64,000 bases of DNA, taken from Kaistia algarum (GTDB lineage: Bacteria; Pseudomonadota; Alphaproteobacteria; Rhizobiales; Kaistiaceae). Within the stretch, counting starts at the first letter, position 1. The number at the start of each line of letters is the position of its first letter. Of this stretch, positions 8,099 through 16,811 are shown in pieces. A program made the position numbers and the translations under genes. The DNA is taken from positions 434,001-498,000 of the forward strand of contig NZ_JAPKNJ010000002.1 in assembly GCF_026343945.1 (NCBI RefSeq), in the 5' to 3' direction. The notes below the pieces were generated by a model. It ran no database searches. It was not told the DNA's origin and saw only the letters and a program-made list of their open reading frames with translations.

Positions 8099-8962
8099 AT
8101 GACCGACCGTCCCGACCTTCTTGTCTCCACCGATTGGCTCGCCGAGCGCCTCGACGATACTTCCGTCGCGATCGTCGATGCCTCCTGGTATCTCCCGACA
8201 GAGAGCCGCGACCCTGTGGCCGAATATCGTGCATGGCACATTCCGGGCGCGGTATTCTTCGACATAGACGGCATCGCCGACCTTTCGACCGGGCTGCCGC
8301 ATATGCTTCCGAGCGAGGCCAGCTTCGCCGAGGCCGCCGGCGCGCTCGGCATTTCGGAGCGACATACGATCGTCGTCTATGACGGCGCCGGCCTCTTCTC
8401 GGCCCCGCGCGTCTGGTGGACGTTCCGCAGCTTCGGTGCGCCGAATGTCGTCGTGCTCGATGGCGGACTGCCGAAATGGCGGGCCGAGGGGCGGCCATTG
8501 GAGATGGGCGATGCCAGACCGGCACCGAAGGTCTTCGCCGCGAAGCTCGACAAAGAAGCCGTGCGAAGTGCCGGCGAGGTGCTGGCGCTGCTCGGCGAGC
8601 CGGGAGCGCAGATCGTCGATGCGCGCTCCGAAGGCCGATTCCGCGGCGAGGTGCCGGAACCACGGCCGGGCCTGCGCTCCGGCCATATCCCGGGCAGCCG
8701 AAACGTCCCGATCGCCGAACTGATTGAGGACGGCCGCCTGAAATCGCCGGACGAGATCCGCGCCGTTTTCGCCAAGGCCGGTATCGATCCGTCGCAGCCG
8801 GTCGTCACGAGTTGCGGTTCCGGCGTCACCGCTGCCGTGTTGGCACTGGCGTTGACCACGGCGGGCGCCGAGAATGTCGCGCTCTATGATGGCTCCTGGG
8901 CCGAATGGGGTGGCCGTCCCGATCTGCCGATCGAGACGGGACCGGCGGACGGCGTCGCATGA
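8099..8962 (+). CDS. sseA: 3-mercaptopyruvate sulfurtransferase
   Basis: A 287-residue tandem rhodanese. The inactive N-terminal rhodanese domain (LVSTDWLAERLDD, HIPGAVFFDID) is followed by the catalytic domain with C239 in the loop CGSGVTA. CGSGVTA is the mercaptopyruvate-type active-site loop, whereas thiosulfate sulfurtransferases usually have CRKGVT. ATG 8099 gives the standard N-terminus MTDRPDLLVSTDWLA. The stop overlaps the next ATG (ATGA), implying translational coupling to the MOSC gene. Confidence 0.92.
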   Translation: MTDRPDLLVSTDWLAERLDDTSVAIVDASWYLPTESRDPVAEYRAWHIPGAVFFDIDGIADLSTGLPHMLPSEASFAEAAGALGISERHTIVVYDGAGLFSAPRVWWTFRSFGAPNVVVLDGGLPKWRAEGRPLEMGDARPAPKVFAAKLDKEAVRSAGEVLALLGEPGAQIVDARSEGRFRGEVPEPRPGLRSGHIPGSRNVPIAELIEDGRLKSPDEIRAVFAKAGIDPSQPVVTSCGSGVTAAVLALALTTAGAENVALYDGSWAEWGGRPDLPIETGPADGVA

Positions 8963-9507
8963 CTTCCGTGCCCCGCATCCTCTCGGTCAGCGCCAGTCCG
9001 GCCCATCATTTCACCAAGCAGCGCCTGCCCGAAATCCGCCTGCTCGCGGGCTTGGGCATCGAGGGCGACGCCCATATGGGCGTGACGGTCAAGCACCGCT
9101 CGCGCGTCAAGGTCGATCCGACGCAGCCAAACTTGCGGCAGGTGCATCTGGTCCACGCCGAATTGCTGGAGGAGCTCCGCGCCGCCGGATTCCGCGTCGA
9201 GCCCGGCTCGATCGGCGAGAATGTGACGACCGAGGGCATCGACCTGCTCGGCCTGCCGCGCGGAACGAGGCTCCATCTCGGCGCCGAGGCTGTCGTCTCA
9301 GTGACGGGCCTGCGCAATCCATGCATCCAGCTTGACCACTTCCAGCACGGCCTGACCGCTGCCGTGCTCGGGCGCGATGCGGATGGCAATCTTGTGCGCA
9401 AGGCGGGCGTTATGGCTTTGGTGGAGAGCGGCGGCGTCGTGCGGCCGGGCGATGCGATCCGCATCGAATGGCCGCCGGAGCCGCACCGGGCGCTTGAGAA
9501 AGTCTGA
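8959..9507 (+). CDS. MOSC domain-containing protein
   Basis: A 182-residue protein with a MOSC (MoCo sulfurase C-terminal) domain. Visible features are GIEGDAHMG near residue 33, GENVTTEGIDL in the middle, and the conserved Cys in RNPCIQLDHF, proposed in the family to carry sulfane sulfur. ATG 8959 overlaps the sseA stop by 4 bp, so a persulfide supplied by the sulfurtransferase could be passed to this protein (inference). The specific acceptor is unknown; related single-domain proteins include YiiM, active on N-hydroxylated compounds. Confidence 0.87.
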   Translation: MTSVPRILSVSASPAHHFTKQRLPEIRLLAGLGIEGDAHMGVTVKHRSRVKVDPTQPNLRQVHLVHAELLEELRAAGFRVEPGSIGENVTTEGIDLLGLPRGTRLHLGAEAVVSVTGLRNPCIQLDHFQHGLTAAVLGRDADGNLVRKAGVMALVESGGVVRPGDAIRIEWPPEPHRALEKV

Positions 9508-9632
9508 TCGGTTCAGGTCCTATTCAGCGCCGCTGCGTCAGGGTTACCCCTAGGCTCGCCACATTTTTCCGACATCTCCATGGCGCTGGCGCATGCCGGG
9601 CGGCCTCGCCGTCTGCTTGGAAAGGATCTTCG

Positions 9633-10439
9633 ATGAATCGCATTGCCGCGTTCCTGTTCTCCGCCGCTCTCGTCGCGAGCCTTGCCAGTTCGCTGCCCGC
9701 TTTCGGCGAGGATGCCAACCCGGCGGATGCGCGTCTGGCGGCGTCGCGCAGGGCGCTGGAGCAAGCGCAGCAGTCGCTGCAGCAGGCGGAAGATACGGGC
9801 GGCGACATTCGGTCGGCCCAAAAGTCCGTCGCCAACGCGCTGAGATCGCTCCGCGCCGCCGAGATCGCCTCCGGGACCCCTCCGGCGCTGCCGCCGGCTG
9901 CGGCCGCTTCCCCTGTCGTGACCCCGCCGCCGGCTCTCCCAATTGCCCCGCAGGCCGTCGAGACACCCGCGAAACAGCTGCCCGCCGCCAGCGCCGATGC
10001 CGGGCCGAAGCCCTATGTGCCCCCAACGGTCCCCAAGCCGAAAGTGGTGCCGCCGCCAGCTGCCAAGAGCGCCGATACCCCTCCCCCGGCCGCGACGGCG
10101 AAGAAGCCGGTTCAACCGCCCGTGGCCGCGGAGGCCACGCCCCCGCCCCCGCCCAAGGCGGCGAAGCCGAAGCGACAGGCTCAGGCCCCGGTGGTGGTGC
10201 GGCGCGGACGCTATATCGAGACGACCATCACTCATGCCGACGGCCGGCGGACGATCGATGTAACGCGGCGCAACGGCCAATTGGTCCGCCGCATCGAAGT
10301 CGATCGTTTTGGAAACGAAGTGGTCGTCATCGACCAGGAGCGGCCGAACGTCCGGCGCTACGCCGATCCCCGCGAGGTCCCCGCGCCCGACGATTACCGC
10401 GAAGTTCCGCCGCCCGGATATTATCAGGACGGCTACTGA
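9633..10439 (+). CDS. Secreted proline-rich protein with coiled-coil N-terminus
   Basis: A 268-residue exported protein. The signal peptide (MNRIAAFLFSAALVASLASS, cleavage near AFG-ED) is followed by a heptad-like Ala/Gln/Leu-rich helix at about residues 30-80 (SRRALEQAQQSLQQAE), then about 115 residues of Pro/Ala/Lys linker (about residues 82-185), then a conserved-looking beta-rich C-terminal module (GRYIETTITHADGRRTIDVT to EVVVIDQ) and a short PPPGYYQDGY tail. Rhizobial relatives of this architecture often continue into an OmpA-like peptidoglycan-binding domain; none is present here. Function is unknown, envelope location likely. Confidence 0.7.
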   Translation: MNRIAAFLFSAALVASLASSLPAFGEDANPADARLAASRRALEQAQQSLQQAEDTGGDIRSAQKSVANALRSLRAAEIASGTPPALPPAAAASPVVTPPPALPIAPQAVETPAKQLPAASADAGPKPYVPPTVPKPKVVPPPAAKSADTPPPAATAKKPVQPPVAAEATPPPPPKAAKPKRQAQAPVVVRRGRYIETTITHADGRRTIDVTRRNGQLVRRIEVDRFGNEVVVIDQERPNVRRYADPREVPAPDDYREVPPPGYYQDGY

Positions 10440-10452
10440 CGCGGGAGACGCC

Positions 10453-11244
10453 TCAGGAGAGGATCTGGCTCAGGAACAGCTTGGTCCGCTCGTGCTGCGG
10501 GTTCAGGAAGAAGCTCTCCGGATCGTTTTCCTCGACGATCTGGCCACCATCCATGAACACGACGCGGTCGGCGACCTGGCGGGCAAAGCCCATTTCATGG
10601 GTGACGCAGATCATCGTCATGCCCTCCATAGCGAGGCCGACCATGACGTCGAGCACTTCCTTGATCATCTCGGGATCGAGCGCCGATGTCGGCTCGTCGA
10701 ACAGCATGACGCGCGGGTTCATGCAGAGAGAGCGGGCAATGGCGACGCGCTGCTGCTGTCCGCCGGAAAGCTGGCCCGGATATTTGTTGGCCTGCTCGGG
10801 GATTTTAACGCGCGCCAGATAAACCATCGCGGCCTCCTCGGCCTCGCGCTTGGGCATCTTGCGCACATGGATCGGCGCCAGCGTGCAGTTTTCGAGAATG
10901 GTCAGATGCGGGAACAGGTTGAAGTGCTGGAACACCATGCCGACCTCGCGGCGCACCACATCAATGCGGCGAAGGTCGTTGGTAAGTTCGGTGCCGTCGA
11001 TGATGATCTGGCCCGACTGATGCTCTTCGAGGCGGTTGATGCAGCGGATCATCGTCGATTTGCCGGAGCCTGAAGGGCCGGCCACGACGATGCGCTCGCC
11101 TTGCATCACTTTCAAATTGATGTCGCGCAGGACGTGGAAGTCGCCATACCATTTGTTGACGTCGATCATCTCGACCGCCGTTTCCGTCGGTGAGAACGCC
11201 CGTGGCTTGACGGACGGATCGGCGGCGATGGCAGCTTGCGACAT
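10453..11244 (-). CDS. aapP: General L-amino acid ABC transporter, ATP-binding protein
   Basis: A 263-residue polar-amino-acid ABC ATPase. Walker [11 protein letters not shown]-loop [11 protein letters not shown], signature LSGGQQQR and Walker [13 protein letters not shown] are all intact. It is the last gene of a minus-strand operon in the order J-Q-M-P, the rhizobial aap order. GAGGAG lies 7 bases before the ATG. It energises uptake of a broad range of L-amino acids across the inner membrane with AapQ/AapM and the binding protein AapJ. The stop is 13 bp from the convergent end of the proline-rich protein gene. Confidence 0.95.
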   Translation of the reverse strand: MSQAAIAADPSVKPRAFSPTETAVEMIDVNKWYGDFHVLRDINLKVMQGERIVVAGPSGSGKSTMIRCINRLEEHQSGQIIIDGTELTNDLRRIDVVRREVGMVFQHFNLFPHLTILENCTLAPIHVRKMPKREAEEAAMVYLARVKIPEQANKYPGQLSGGQQQRVAIARSLCMNPRVMLFDEPTSALDPEMIKEVLDVMVGLAMEGMTMICVTHEMGFARQVADRVVFMDGGQIVEENDPESFFLNPQHERTKLFLSQILS

Positions 11245-11256
11245 TCCTTGTCTCCT

Positions 11257-12594
11257 CTAGCGACGCCTGCTTCGGTTCAGCCGACGCTCCGTATAGGCAG
11301 CGTAGCGCGACATCGAGAAACAGAAAGCCCAAAATACGATGGCGGCGAAGATATAACCCGTAACGCCGGTGACGGGAGACGCCCATTTGGCGTCATTGGC
11401 CGAGGTCTGGATCTGGCCGAGAAAATCGAAGAGGCCGATGATCGAGACGAGGGTCGTGTCCTTGAACAGCGAGATGAACGAGCCGACGATACCCGGAATG
11501 ACCAGCCGGAGCGCCTGCGGCAGCACGATGAGCCGCATGCGCTGCCAATAGCCAAGCCCGATCGACATGCCGGCCTCATATTGCCCGCGCGGCACCGCCT
11601 GCAGACCACCGCGCACCGTTTCGGCCATATAGGCGGCGTTGAACAGAGCCACGCCGATCAGCGCCCGCAGCAGCTTGTCGAAGGTGACGCCGTCGGGGAG
11701 GAAGAGCGGCAGCATCACGGAGGCCATGAACAGCACGGTGATGAGCGGAACGCCGCGCCAGACCTCGATGAAGATGACGGAGGCGACCCGCACGACCGGC
11801 ATGGCGGAACGGCGGCCGAGCGCCAGTAGCACGCCGAGTGGCAGCGAGGCGACCATGCCCGTTCCGGCGACAACCAGCGTCACGAGCAGGCCGCCCCAAT
11901 TCGCGGTCTCGACCGGCTCCAAGCCGAAATCGATGCCGACCACCAGCAGGACGCAGGCAACGCCAGCGATCGCGATGCCGGCCATGGTTCCCGAACCGGC
12001 GACGGGAATCCCGGTCAGCCGCGCGAACGCCCCGATCGCCAGCAGGATCGCACCGCCGATGAGCGCGAATTCGATAGCGAAACGCAGCGCGGACGGCGCG
12101 GCGATCGAGGCGGGCAGCCACCCACCGGTGAACCGGATATGCCCGCCCGTCAGCAAGACAAAGGCGATCAGCGGATAGACGATCAGCAGGAAGAGCCCGT
12201 TGAGACGCTTGAATGGCGCGCGCGGGATCAGCATCGGCACCATCGCCACCGCCAGCAGCAGGAAGACGATGTCGACGCGCCAGCGTTCGGCGATCGGATA
12301 GCGCCCATAGATGAACTGCGGCAGATAGGCCTTCACATAGGCCCAGCACGCCCCGCTCGCCTTGGCGCAGGCCGCGCGATCCTCGCCGGACCAGACGGCA
12401 TCGAGGATGGTGAAACGGATGATCGGAATCAGCATCCAGACGATGAATGCCAAAGCGGCGATCGTCAGGATGCTGTTGCCGAGGCTCGAGAACAATCGCT
12501 TCCGGGCCCAGCCGATCGCGCCGGCCGTGTTGACCGGGGGGTCCTGCGACGGGATGAAAGACTTGCGGACATAGGCAGGGGACGCGCTCTCCAT
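11257..12594 (-). CDS. aapM: General L-amino acid ABC transporter, permease AapM
   Basis: A 445-residue permease of the HisM type. The binding-protein-dependent transport EAA loop (EAGMSIGLGYWQRMRLIVLPQAL) sits in the C-terminal half, and a long hydrophobic N-terminal extension of about 200 residues is characteristic of AapQ/AapM rather than of short HisM proteins. Start chosen at ATG 12594: AGGGGG lies 6 bases upstream. A GTG at 12609 would overlap the aapQ stop but has no site. The gene lies 12 bp before aapP. Confidence 0.93.
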   Translation of the reverse strand: MESASPAYVRKSFIPSQDPPVNTAGAIGWARKRLFSSLGNSILTIAALAFIVWMLIPIIRFTILDAVWSGEDRAACAKASGACWAYVKAYLPQFIYGRYPIAERWRVDIVFLLLAVAMVPMLIPRAPFKRLNGLFLLIVYPLIAFVLLTGGHIRFTGGWLPASIAAPSALRFAIEFALIGGAILLAIGAFARLTGIPVAGSGTMAGIAIAGVACVLLVVGIDFGLEPVETANWGGLLVTLVVAGTGMVASLPLGVLLALGRRSAMPVVRVASVIFIEVWRGVPLITVLFMASVMLPLFLPDGVTFDKLLRALIGVALFNAAYMAETVRGGLQAVPRGQYEAGMSIGLGYWQRMRLIVLPQALRLVIPGIVGSFISLFKDTTLVSIIGLFDFLGQIQTSANDAKWASPVTGVTGYIFAAIVFWAFCFSMSRYAAYTERRLNRSRRR

Positions 12595-12605
12595 GACCAT
12601 CCCCC

Positions 12606-13823
12606 TCACCGCTCGACCAGCGCGACGCGCTTGTTCCAGTAATTCATGACGAGCGAGGTCAGGATGCTCATGCCGAGATAGAACAGCATCCAGATTGACA
12701 CCATCTCGACCGCCTGCCCCGTCTGGTTGAGCACCGTCCCGCCGACCGAGACGAGATCGGGATAGGCGACGGCGACCGCCAGCGACGAGTTCTTGGTCAG
12801 GTTCAGATATTGGTTGCTGAGCGGCGGGATGATGACGCGGAGCGCCTGCGGAATGACGACGAGCCGCAGCGTCTGTCCCCGCTTCAGGCCGATCGAATAG
12901 GCCGCCTCCGTCTGGCCGTGGTTCACCGCCTCGATGCCGCCGCGCACGACCTCGGCAATATAGGCAGCGGTGTAGATCGACAGGGCCAGCAGGAGGCCGA
13001 AGAACTCCGGAATGACGGTGATACCGCTGCCCGCCTTGAATCCTCGTTTCAGGAGCGGCCCGGTTTCGCTGAATTGTGGCATGTCGAGCGCGATCGGCCG
13101 TCCCGCGAGGAAGAAGGCGGCGATCGGCAGCAGGACGAAAAGCCCGGCATAGATCCAGCCAAGGGGCGGCCTACGTCCCGTGCGCTCGAAACGCTGCTTG
13201 CCCCGATGCGAGACGAAGACGGCGATGCCCAGCGCGATCGGGAAGGCTAAGAGGATCCAGATAGCGCCATCGCCGAACACCGGCCGTGGCGCGTGCAGGC
13301 CGCCGATGTTCAGATGGAAGACACCGAACAGCGTCCATTTCTCGCGCATGCCCGGCACGGAGCGCAGCACGGCGAAATACCAGAAGAACAGTTGCAGCAG
13401 CAGCGGGATGTTGCGGATGATCTCGACATAGGCGGTCGCGATCTGCGCCACCAGCCAGTTGCTGGAGAGGCGGGCGATGCCGACGATGAGGCCGAGGATG
13501 GTGGCGAGCACGACGCCGAGGCCCGCGACCAGAAGCGTATTCAGCAGACCGACAAGAACAGCCCGGCCATAGCTGCTGGCCTCACTATAGCTGACCATCG
13601 TCTGGATGATGCCGAAGCCGGCCGTCCGTTCCAGGAAGCCGTAGCCAGCCGCGATATTGGCACGCTGGAGATTATGCGCCGTGTTCTGGATGAGATCCCA
13701 GACGATCCAGCCGAGGCCCGCCACGAAGACGAGCTGGAAGAACACGCCGCGAAACGTCGGATTGTTGAAGATGGCGAGCGGATGTCTCCCTGCAGACACC
13801 GCGCCGGATCGACCGGATTTCAT
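12606..13823 (-). CDS. aapQ: General L-amino acid ABC transporter, permease AapQ
   Basis: A 405-residue permease, partner of AapM. It shares the EAA-loop pattern (EAAYSIGLKRGQTLRLVVIPQAL) and the long hydrophobic insert between the first transmembrane helices and the transport domain. GAGGGG precedes the ATG at 13823. The stop codon lies just upstream of aapM, so translation is probably coupled. The gap to aapJ is 126 bp, enough for an intra-operon processing or attenuation signal that would make the binding protein more abundant than the membrane parts. Confidence 0.94.
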   Translation of the reverse strand: MKSGRSGAVSAGRHPLAIFNNPTFRGVFFQLVFVAGLGWIVWDLIQNTAHNLQRANIAAGYGFLERTAGFGIIQTMVSYSEASSYGRAVLVGLLNTLLVAGLGVVLATILGLIVGIARLSSNWLVAQIATAYVEIIRNIPLLLQLFFWYFAVLRSVPGMREKWTLFGVFHLNIGGLHAPRPVFGDGAIWILLAFPIALGIAVFVSHRGKQRFERTGRRPPLGWIYAGLFVLLPIAAFFLAGRPIALDMPQFSETGPLLKRGFKAGSGITVIPEFFGLLLALSIYTAAYIAEVVRGGIEAVNHGQTEAAYSIGLKRGQTLRLVVIPQALRVIIPPLSNQYLNLTKNSSLAVAVAYPDLVSVGGTVLNQTGQAVEMVSIWMLFYLGMSILTSLVMNYWNKRVALVER

Positions 13824-13949
13824 GTCCCCTCATGGGCCGGCACGAGCGCCGGAAAAAGACGGCTTTGATCGAATGGGTCGGACCTCTGCGGGTTGCCTTA
13901 CCCTCGAATTCCGCCGCCGGCGAGACGCCAGCGGCGGCATTTCCGATCT

Positions 13950-14969
13950 TTAGCGGATCGGCGGCGCGTACTGGATGCCGCCCTTGGACCAGAGATTGTT
14001 GAGGCCGCGGGCAATGCCGAGCTTCGTCGACGGGCCGATATTGGCGTCGAAGATCTCGCCGTAATTGCCGACATTCTTGACGATCTTGTAGGCCCAGTCG
14101 TTGGTCAGCCCGATGCCGGTGCCGAAATCGCCCTCGACGCCAACGAAGCGCTTGATCTCCGGACTATCGGCGGTCTTCTTCTCGTCGATATTCTGCTTGG
14201 TGAGGCCGAGTTCCTCGGCATTGATCAGCGCGAACAGCGTCCACTTCACGACCGTGAACCAAGGATCGTCACCCTGACGCACTGCCGGACCGAGCGGCTC
14301 CTTGGAGATGATCTCCGGCAGGATCATGTGGTCGTCGGGGCTGGTGAGCTTCAGCCGCTCGGCATAGAGACCCGACGCATCCGTCGTATAGGCCTCGCAG
14401 CGCTTGTCCTCATAGGCCTTCAGGACCTCTTCATTCTTCTCGAAGGCGAGGACCTTGTATTCCATATTGTGCGAGCGGAAATAGTCGGCGAGGTTCAGCT
14501 CTGTCGTCGTGCCCGTCTGCGTGCAGACCGTCGCCCCGGACAGCTCCAGCGCCGACGAAATGCCGAGATCCTTGCGGACCATGAAGCCCTGCCCATCATA
14601 ATACATGACACCGGCGAACATCAGGCCGAGCGAGGAATCGCGCGACATGGTCCAGGTCGTGTTGCGCGACAGGAGGTCGACTTCCTTGGACTGGAGGGCC
14701 GTGAAACGCTCCTTGGCGTTCAGCGGTGAAAACTTGACCTTGGTCGCGTCGCCGAAGATCGCCGAGGCGACCGCCCGGCAAAAATCCACGTCGATGCCGC
14801 TCCATTCACCCTTTTCGTCGGCGATGCCGAAGCCGATCAGGCTCGGGTTGACACCGCACTGCACAAATCCCTTGGCCTTGACGTCGTCGAGCGTGCCCGC
14901 CAATGCCGCGGAAACACTTGCCGCCGTCAGCGCAGCTCCAATAACCGCGGATGCAATAAAGCGCTTCAT
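13950..14969 (-). CDS. aapJ: General L-amino acid ABC transporter, substrate-binding protein
   Basis: A 339-residue periplasmic binding protein. A Sec signal peptide (MKRFIASAVIGAALTAASVSAALA) precedes the type II binding fold; KGFVQCGVNPSLIGFGI and the signature GEWSGIDVDFCRAVA-like segment are typical of AapJ/BztA. The start at 14969 is preferred over an upstream in-frame ATG at 15098 because it begins the signal peptide exactly. It is the first gene of aapJQMP and diverges from metC across 296 bp that must hold both promoters. Confidence 0.95.
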   Translation of the reverse strand: MKRFIASAVIGAALTAASVSAALAGTLDDVKAKGFVQCGVNPSLIGFGIADEKGEWSGIDVDFCRAVASAIFGDATKVKFSPLNAKERFTALQSKEVDLLSRNTTWTMSRDSSLGLMFAGVMYYDGQGFMVRKDLGISSALELSGATVCTQTGTTTELNLADYFRSHNMEYKVLAFEKNEEVLKAYEDKRCEAYTTDASGLYAERLKLTSPDDHMILPEIISKEPLGPAVRQGDDPWFTVVKWTLFALINAEELGLTKQNIDEKKTADSPEIKRFVGVEGDFGTGIGLTNDWAYKIVKNVGNYGEIFDANIGPSTKLGIARGLNNLWSKGGIQYAPPIR

Positions 14970-15265
14970 ACGATCCCCTCTTTTCCCTGCAGTAAAATAC
15001 TCATCGAATATCCTAACTTCGGAATTCGACGGATATTTAATTCTTGTTGTTACCGAAGCCGCTCTGTCCTCCTGGAAAGGAGTGCCAGAGAATGGCAAGG
15101 CGGCGAAACGTTCTACTTCGGCGTGTCACGCAGCTCCTGAGGAGCGTAACGTTTGATCATCGCATCACAAGGCATTATGGCAGCTCGGTCAAGGGGCGAG
15201 ACCAGAATTGCCTGATGCGCCCTACAACCTGTCATAGCGGAAAGCGCCCATCCGCGGAGCCGAGC

Positions 15266-16441
15266 ATGTCCCGAAACGATAACGATCCTTCCAGCCTGCA
15301 CCCCGCCACACGCCTCATTCGCAGTGGGCGAGACGGCGATCTGACGGGTCCCTTCGTCAATCCGCCGGTGGTGCATGCCTCGACCGTGCTGTTCGATACC
15401 GTCGCGAATATGCGTCCGGGCGGTCAGCGCTATGGCTATGGCCGGCAGGGCACGCCGACAATCGAGGCCCTTGAACAAGCGGTGAGCGAACTGGAGGGAG
15501 CGGCCGGGGCGGTACTCTGTCCGTCCGGCCTCAACGCGGTATCGACGGCGCTTCTGAGCGTTCTCGCCTCGGGCGATCATCTCTTGATGGCGGACAATGT
15601 CTATGGACCGAGCCGCGATCTCGCGAAGAGCGTGCTGGCCAGGCTCGGGATCGAGACGACCTTCTTCGATCCGAGGGACATCGATGCCCTGCCCTCGCAT
15701 TTCCGCCATAACACCCGCGCCGTTTATGTCGAGAGCCCCGGTTCGCTGACCTTCGAGATGACGGATATTCCGAAGGTCGCCGCGATCGCGCACCAACGCG
15801 GCGCGCGGGTCATTGCCGACAACACCTGGGCGACGCCGCTGCTGTTCCGTCCTCTGCAAGCCGGCGCGGATCTCGCCGTCGTCGCCGGCACCAAATATCT
15901 GTCGGGCCATTCCGACGTGATGATCGGTACCGTCGCCGCGGCGCCCGACAGCTGGTCGCAACTGAAAGCGACCCATCAGGCGTTGGGGCTTTGCGTCGGG
16001 CCCGATGACATCTACCTGACGCTGCGCGGCTTGCGCACCATGGCGGTCCGCCTCGAACGGCACCAGAAGACAGCTCTCGCGCTGGCGCAATTCCTGAAGG
16101 GGCGGCCGGAGGTCGAGCGGGTGCTCTATCCGGCACTATCCGACGATTCGGGCCATGCGATCTGGCAGCGCGACATGAGCGGTGCCAGCGGCTTGTTCGG
16201 CGTGGTATTCGCGGGGTGGAGCGGAGAAAAAACCGCCGTCTTCCTGGAAGCCCTGCGGCTCTTCGGGCTCGGCTATTCCTGGGGTGGCTTCGAGAGCCTG
16301 GCCATTCCGGCGCATCTGCACCGCTCGGCCATGGCGATGCCGCCACAAGCAGCGCTGATCCGGCTGCATGCCGGGCTCGAAGACGCCGATGACCTCATCG
16401 CCGACCTGACGCAGGCCTTCACGGTCGTGGCGGAGCTTTGA
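15266..16441 (+). CDS. metC: Cystathionine beta-lyase
   Basis: A 391-residue PLP enzyme of the Cys/Met metabolism family that cleaves cystathionine to homocysteine, pyruvate and ammonia. Hallmarks are YGRQGTPTIEALEQAV, the PLP region VIADNTWATPLL and the Schiff-base Lys in AGTKYLSGHSDVM. C-terminal GGFESLAIP is typical of MetC. ATG 15266 gives the normal N-terminus; an ORF extension to 15044 is non-homologous. Divergent from aapJ. Other C-S lyases of the same family are possible, but context and motifs favour MetC. Confidence 0.9.
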   Translation: MSRNDNDPSSLHPATRLIRSGRDGDLTGPFVNPPVVHASTVLFDTVANMRPGGQRYGYGRQGTPTIEALEQAVSELEGAAGAVLCPSGLNAVSTALLSVLASGDHLLMADNVYGPSRDLAKSVLARLGIETTFFDPRDIDALPSHFRHNTRAVYVESPGSLTFEMTDIPKVAAIAHQRGARVIADNTWATPLLFRPLQAGADLAVVAGTKYLSGHSDVMIGTVAAAPDSWSQLKATHQALGLCVGPDDIYLTLRGLRTMAVRLERHQKTALALAQFLKGRPEVERVLYPALSDDSGHAIWQRDMSGASGLFGVVFAGWSGEKTAVFLEALRLFGLGYSWGGFESLAIPAHLHRSAMAMPPQAALIRLHAGLEDADDLIADLTQAFTVVAEL

Positions 16442-16472
16442 AACTCTGTACGCCTCTGGCTCAGGCGGCCTT

Positions 16473-16811
16473 TCAGATCGCCTCTTCGTTAGCGCGGTTT
16501 TCCTTGCGCTCGCGCAGGATGAACCAGATGTTGCGGACATAGATGAACAGGCCCGCAGCCTGGCCGGCTATGAACACCGGGTCCTTGCGCTGGATCGCAT
16601 AGACCAGTAGCAGGCTGCCGCCGATGACCGAGAAGGTCCAGAACGAGGCCGGCACGACGCTGCGCCGGGCCCGCTCGCTCGCCAGCCATTGCACCAGGAA
16701 GCGCATGGTGAAAAGAGCCTGCGCCGCGAAGCCGAGCAATATCCAGACATTGAACTGCTGCACGAAGACGTCGTGCAGCCAGCCCGCGATGTGACCGAAC
16801 CAGTCAGCCAT
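16473..16811 (-). CDS. Lipid-A-disaccharide synthase N-terminal domain-like (LAB_N) membrane protein
   Basis: A 112-residue inner-membrane protein with three to four hydrophobic segments. LLGFAAQALFTMRFLVQWLASER and the later SFWTFSVIGGSLLLVYA block are hallmarks of the LAB_N family, small membrane proteins linked to lipid A and lipid-linked sugar metabolism. GGAGG lies 9 bases before ATG 16811. It overlaps the GT2 gene by 8 bp and ends a four-gene minus-strand operon. The C-terminus is charged (REREKENRAN-like). The molecular role in the family is poorly defined; some homologues are proposed to act as small flippases or partners. Confidence 0.85.
   Translation of the reverse strand: MADWFGHIAGWLHDVFVQQFNVWILLGFAAQALFTMRFLVQWLASERARRSVVPASFWTFSVIGGSLLLVYAIQRKDPVFIAGQAAGLFIYVRNIWFILRERKENRANEEAI

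Noticed and set aside
14970..15265. SAM-type riboswitch upstream of metC
   Set aside because: Only short local hairpins (for example GCTCC-TGA-GGAGC) are visible; no recognisable SAM-II or SAM-I core was found.
16442..16472. Terminator between metC and the LAB_N gene
   Set aside because: CGCCT-N7-AGGCG can pair, but the stem is only 5 bp and no T-run follows on either strand.
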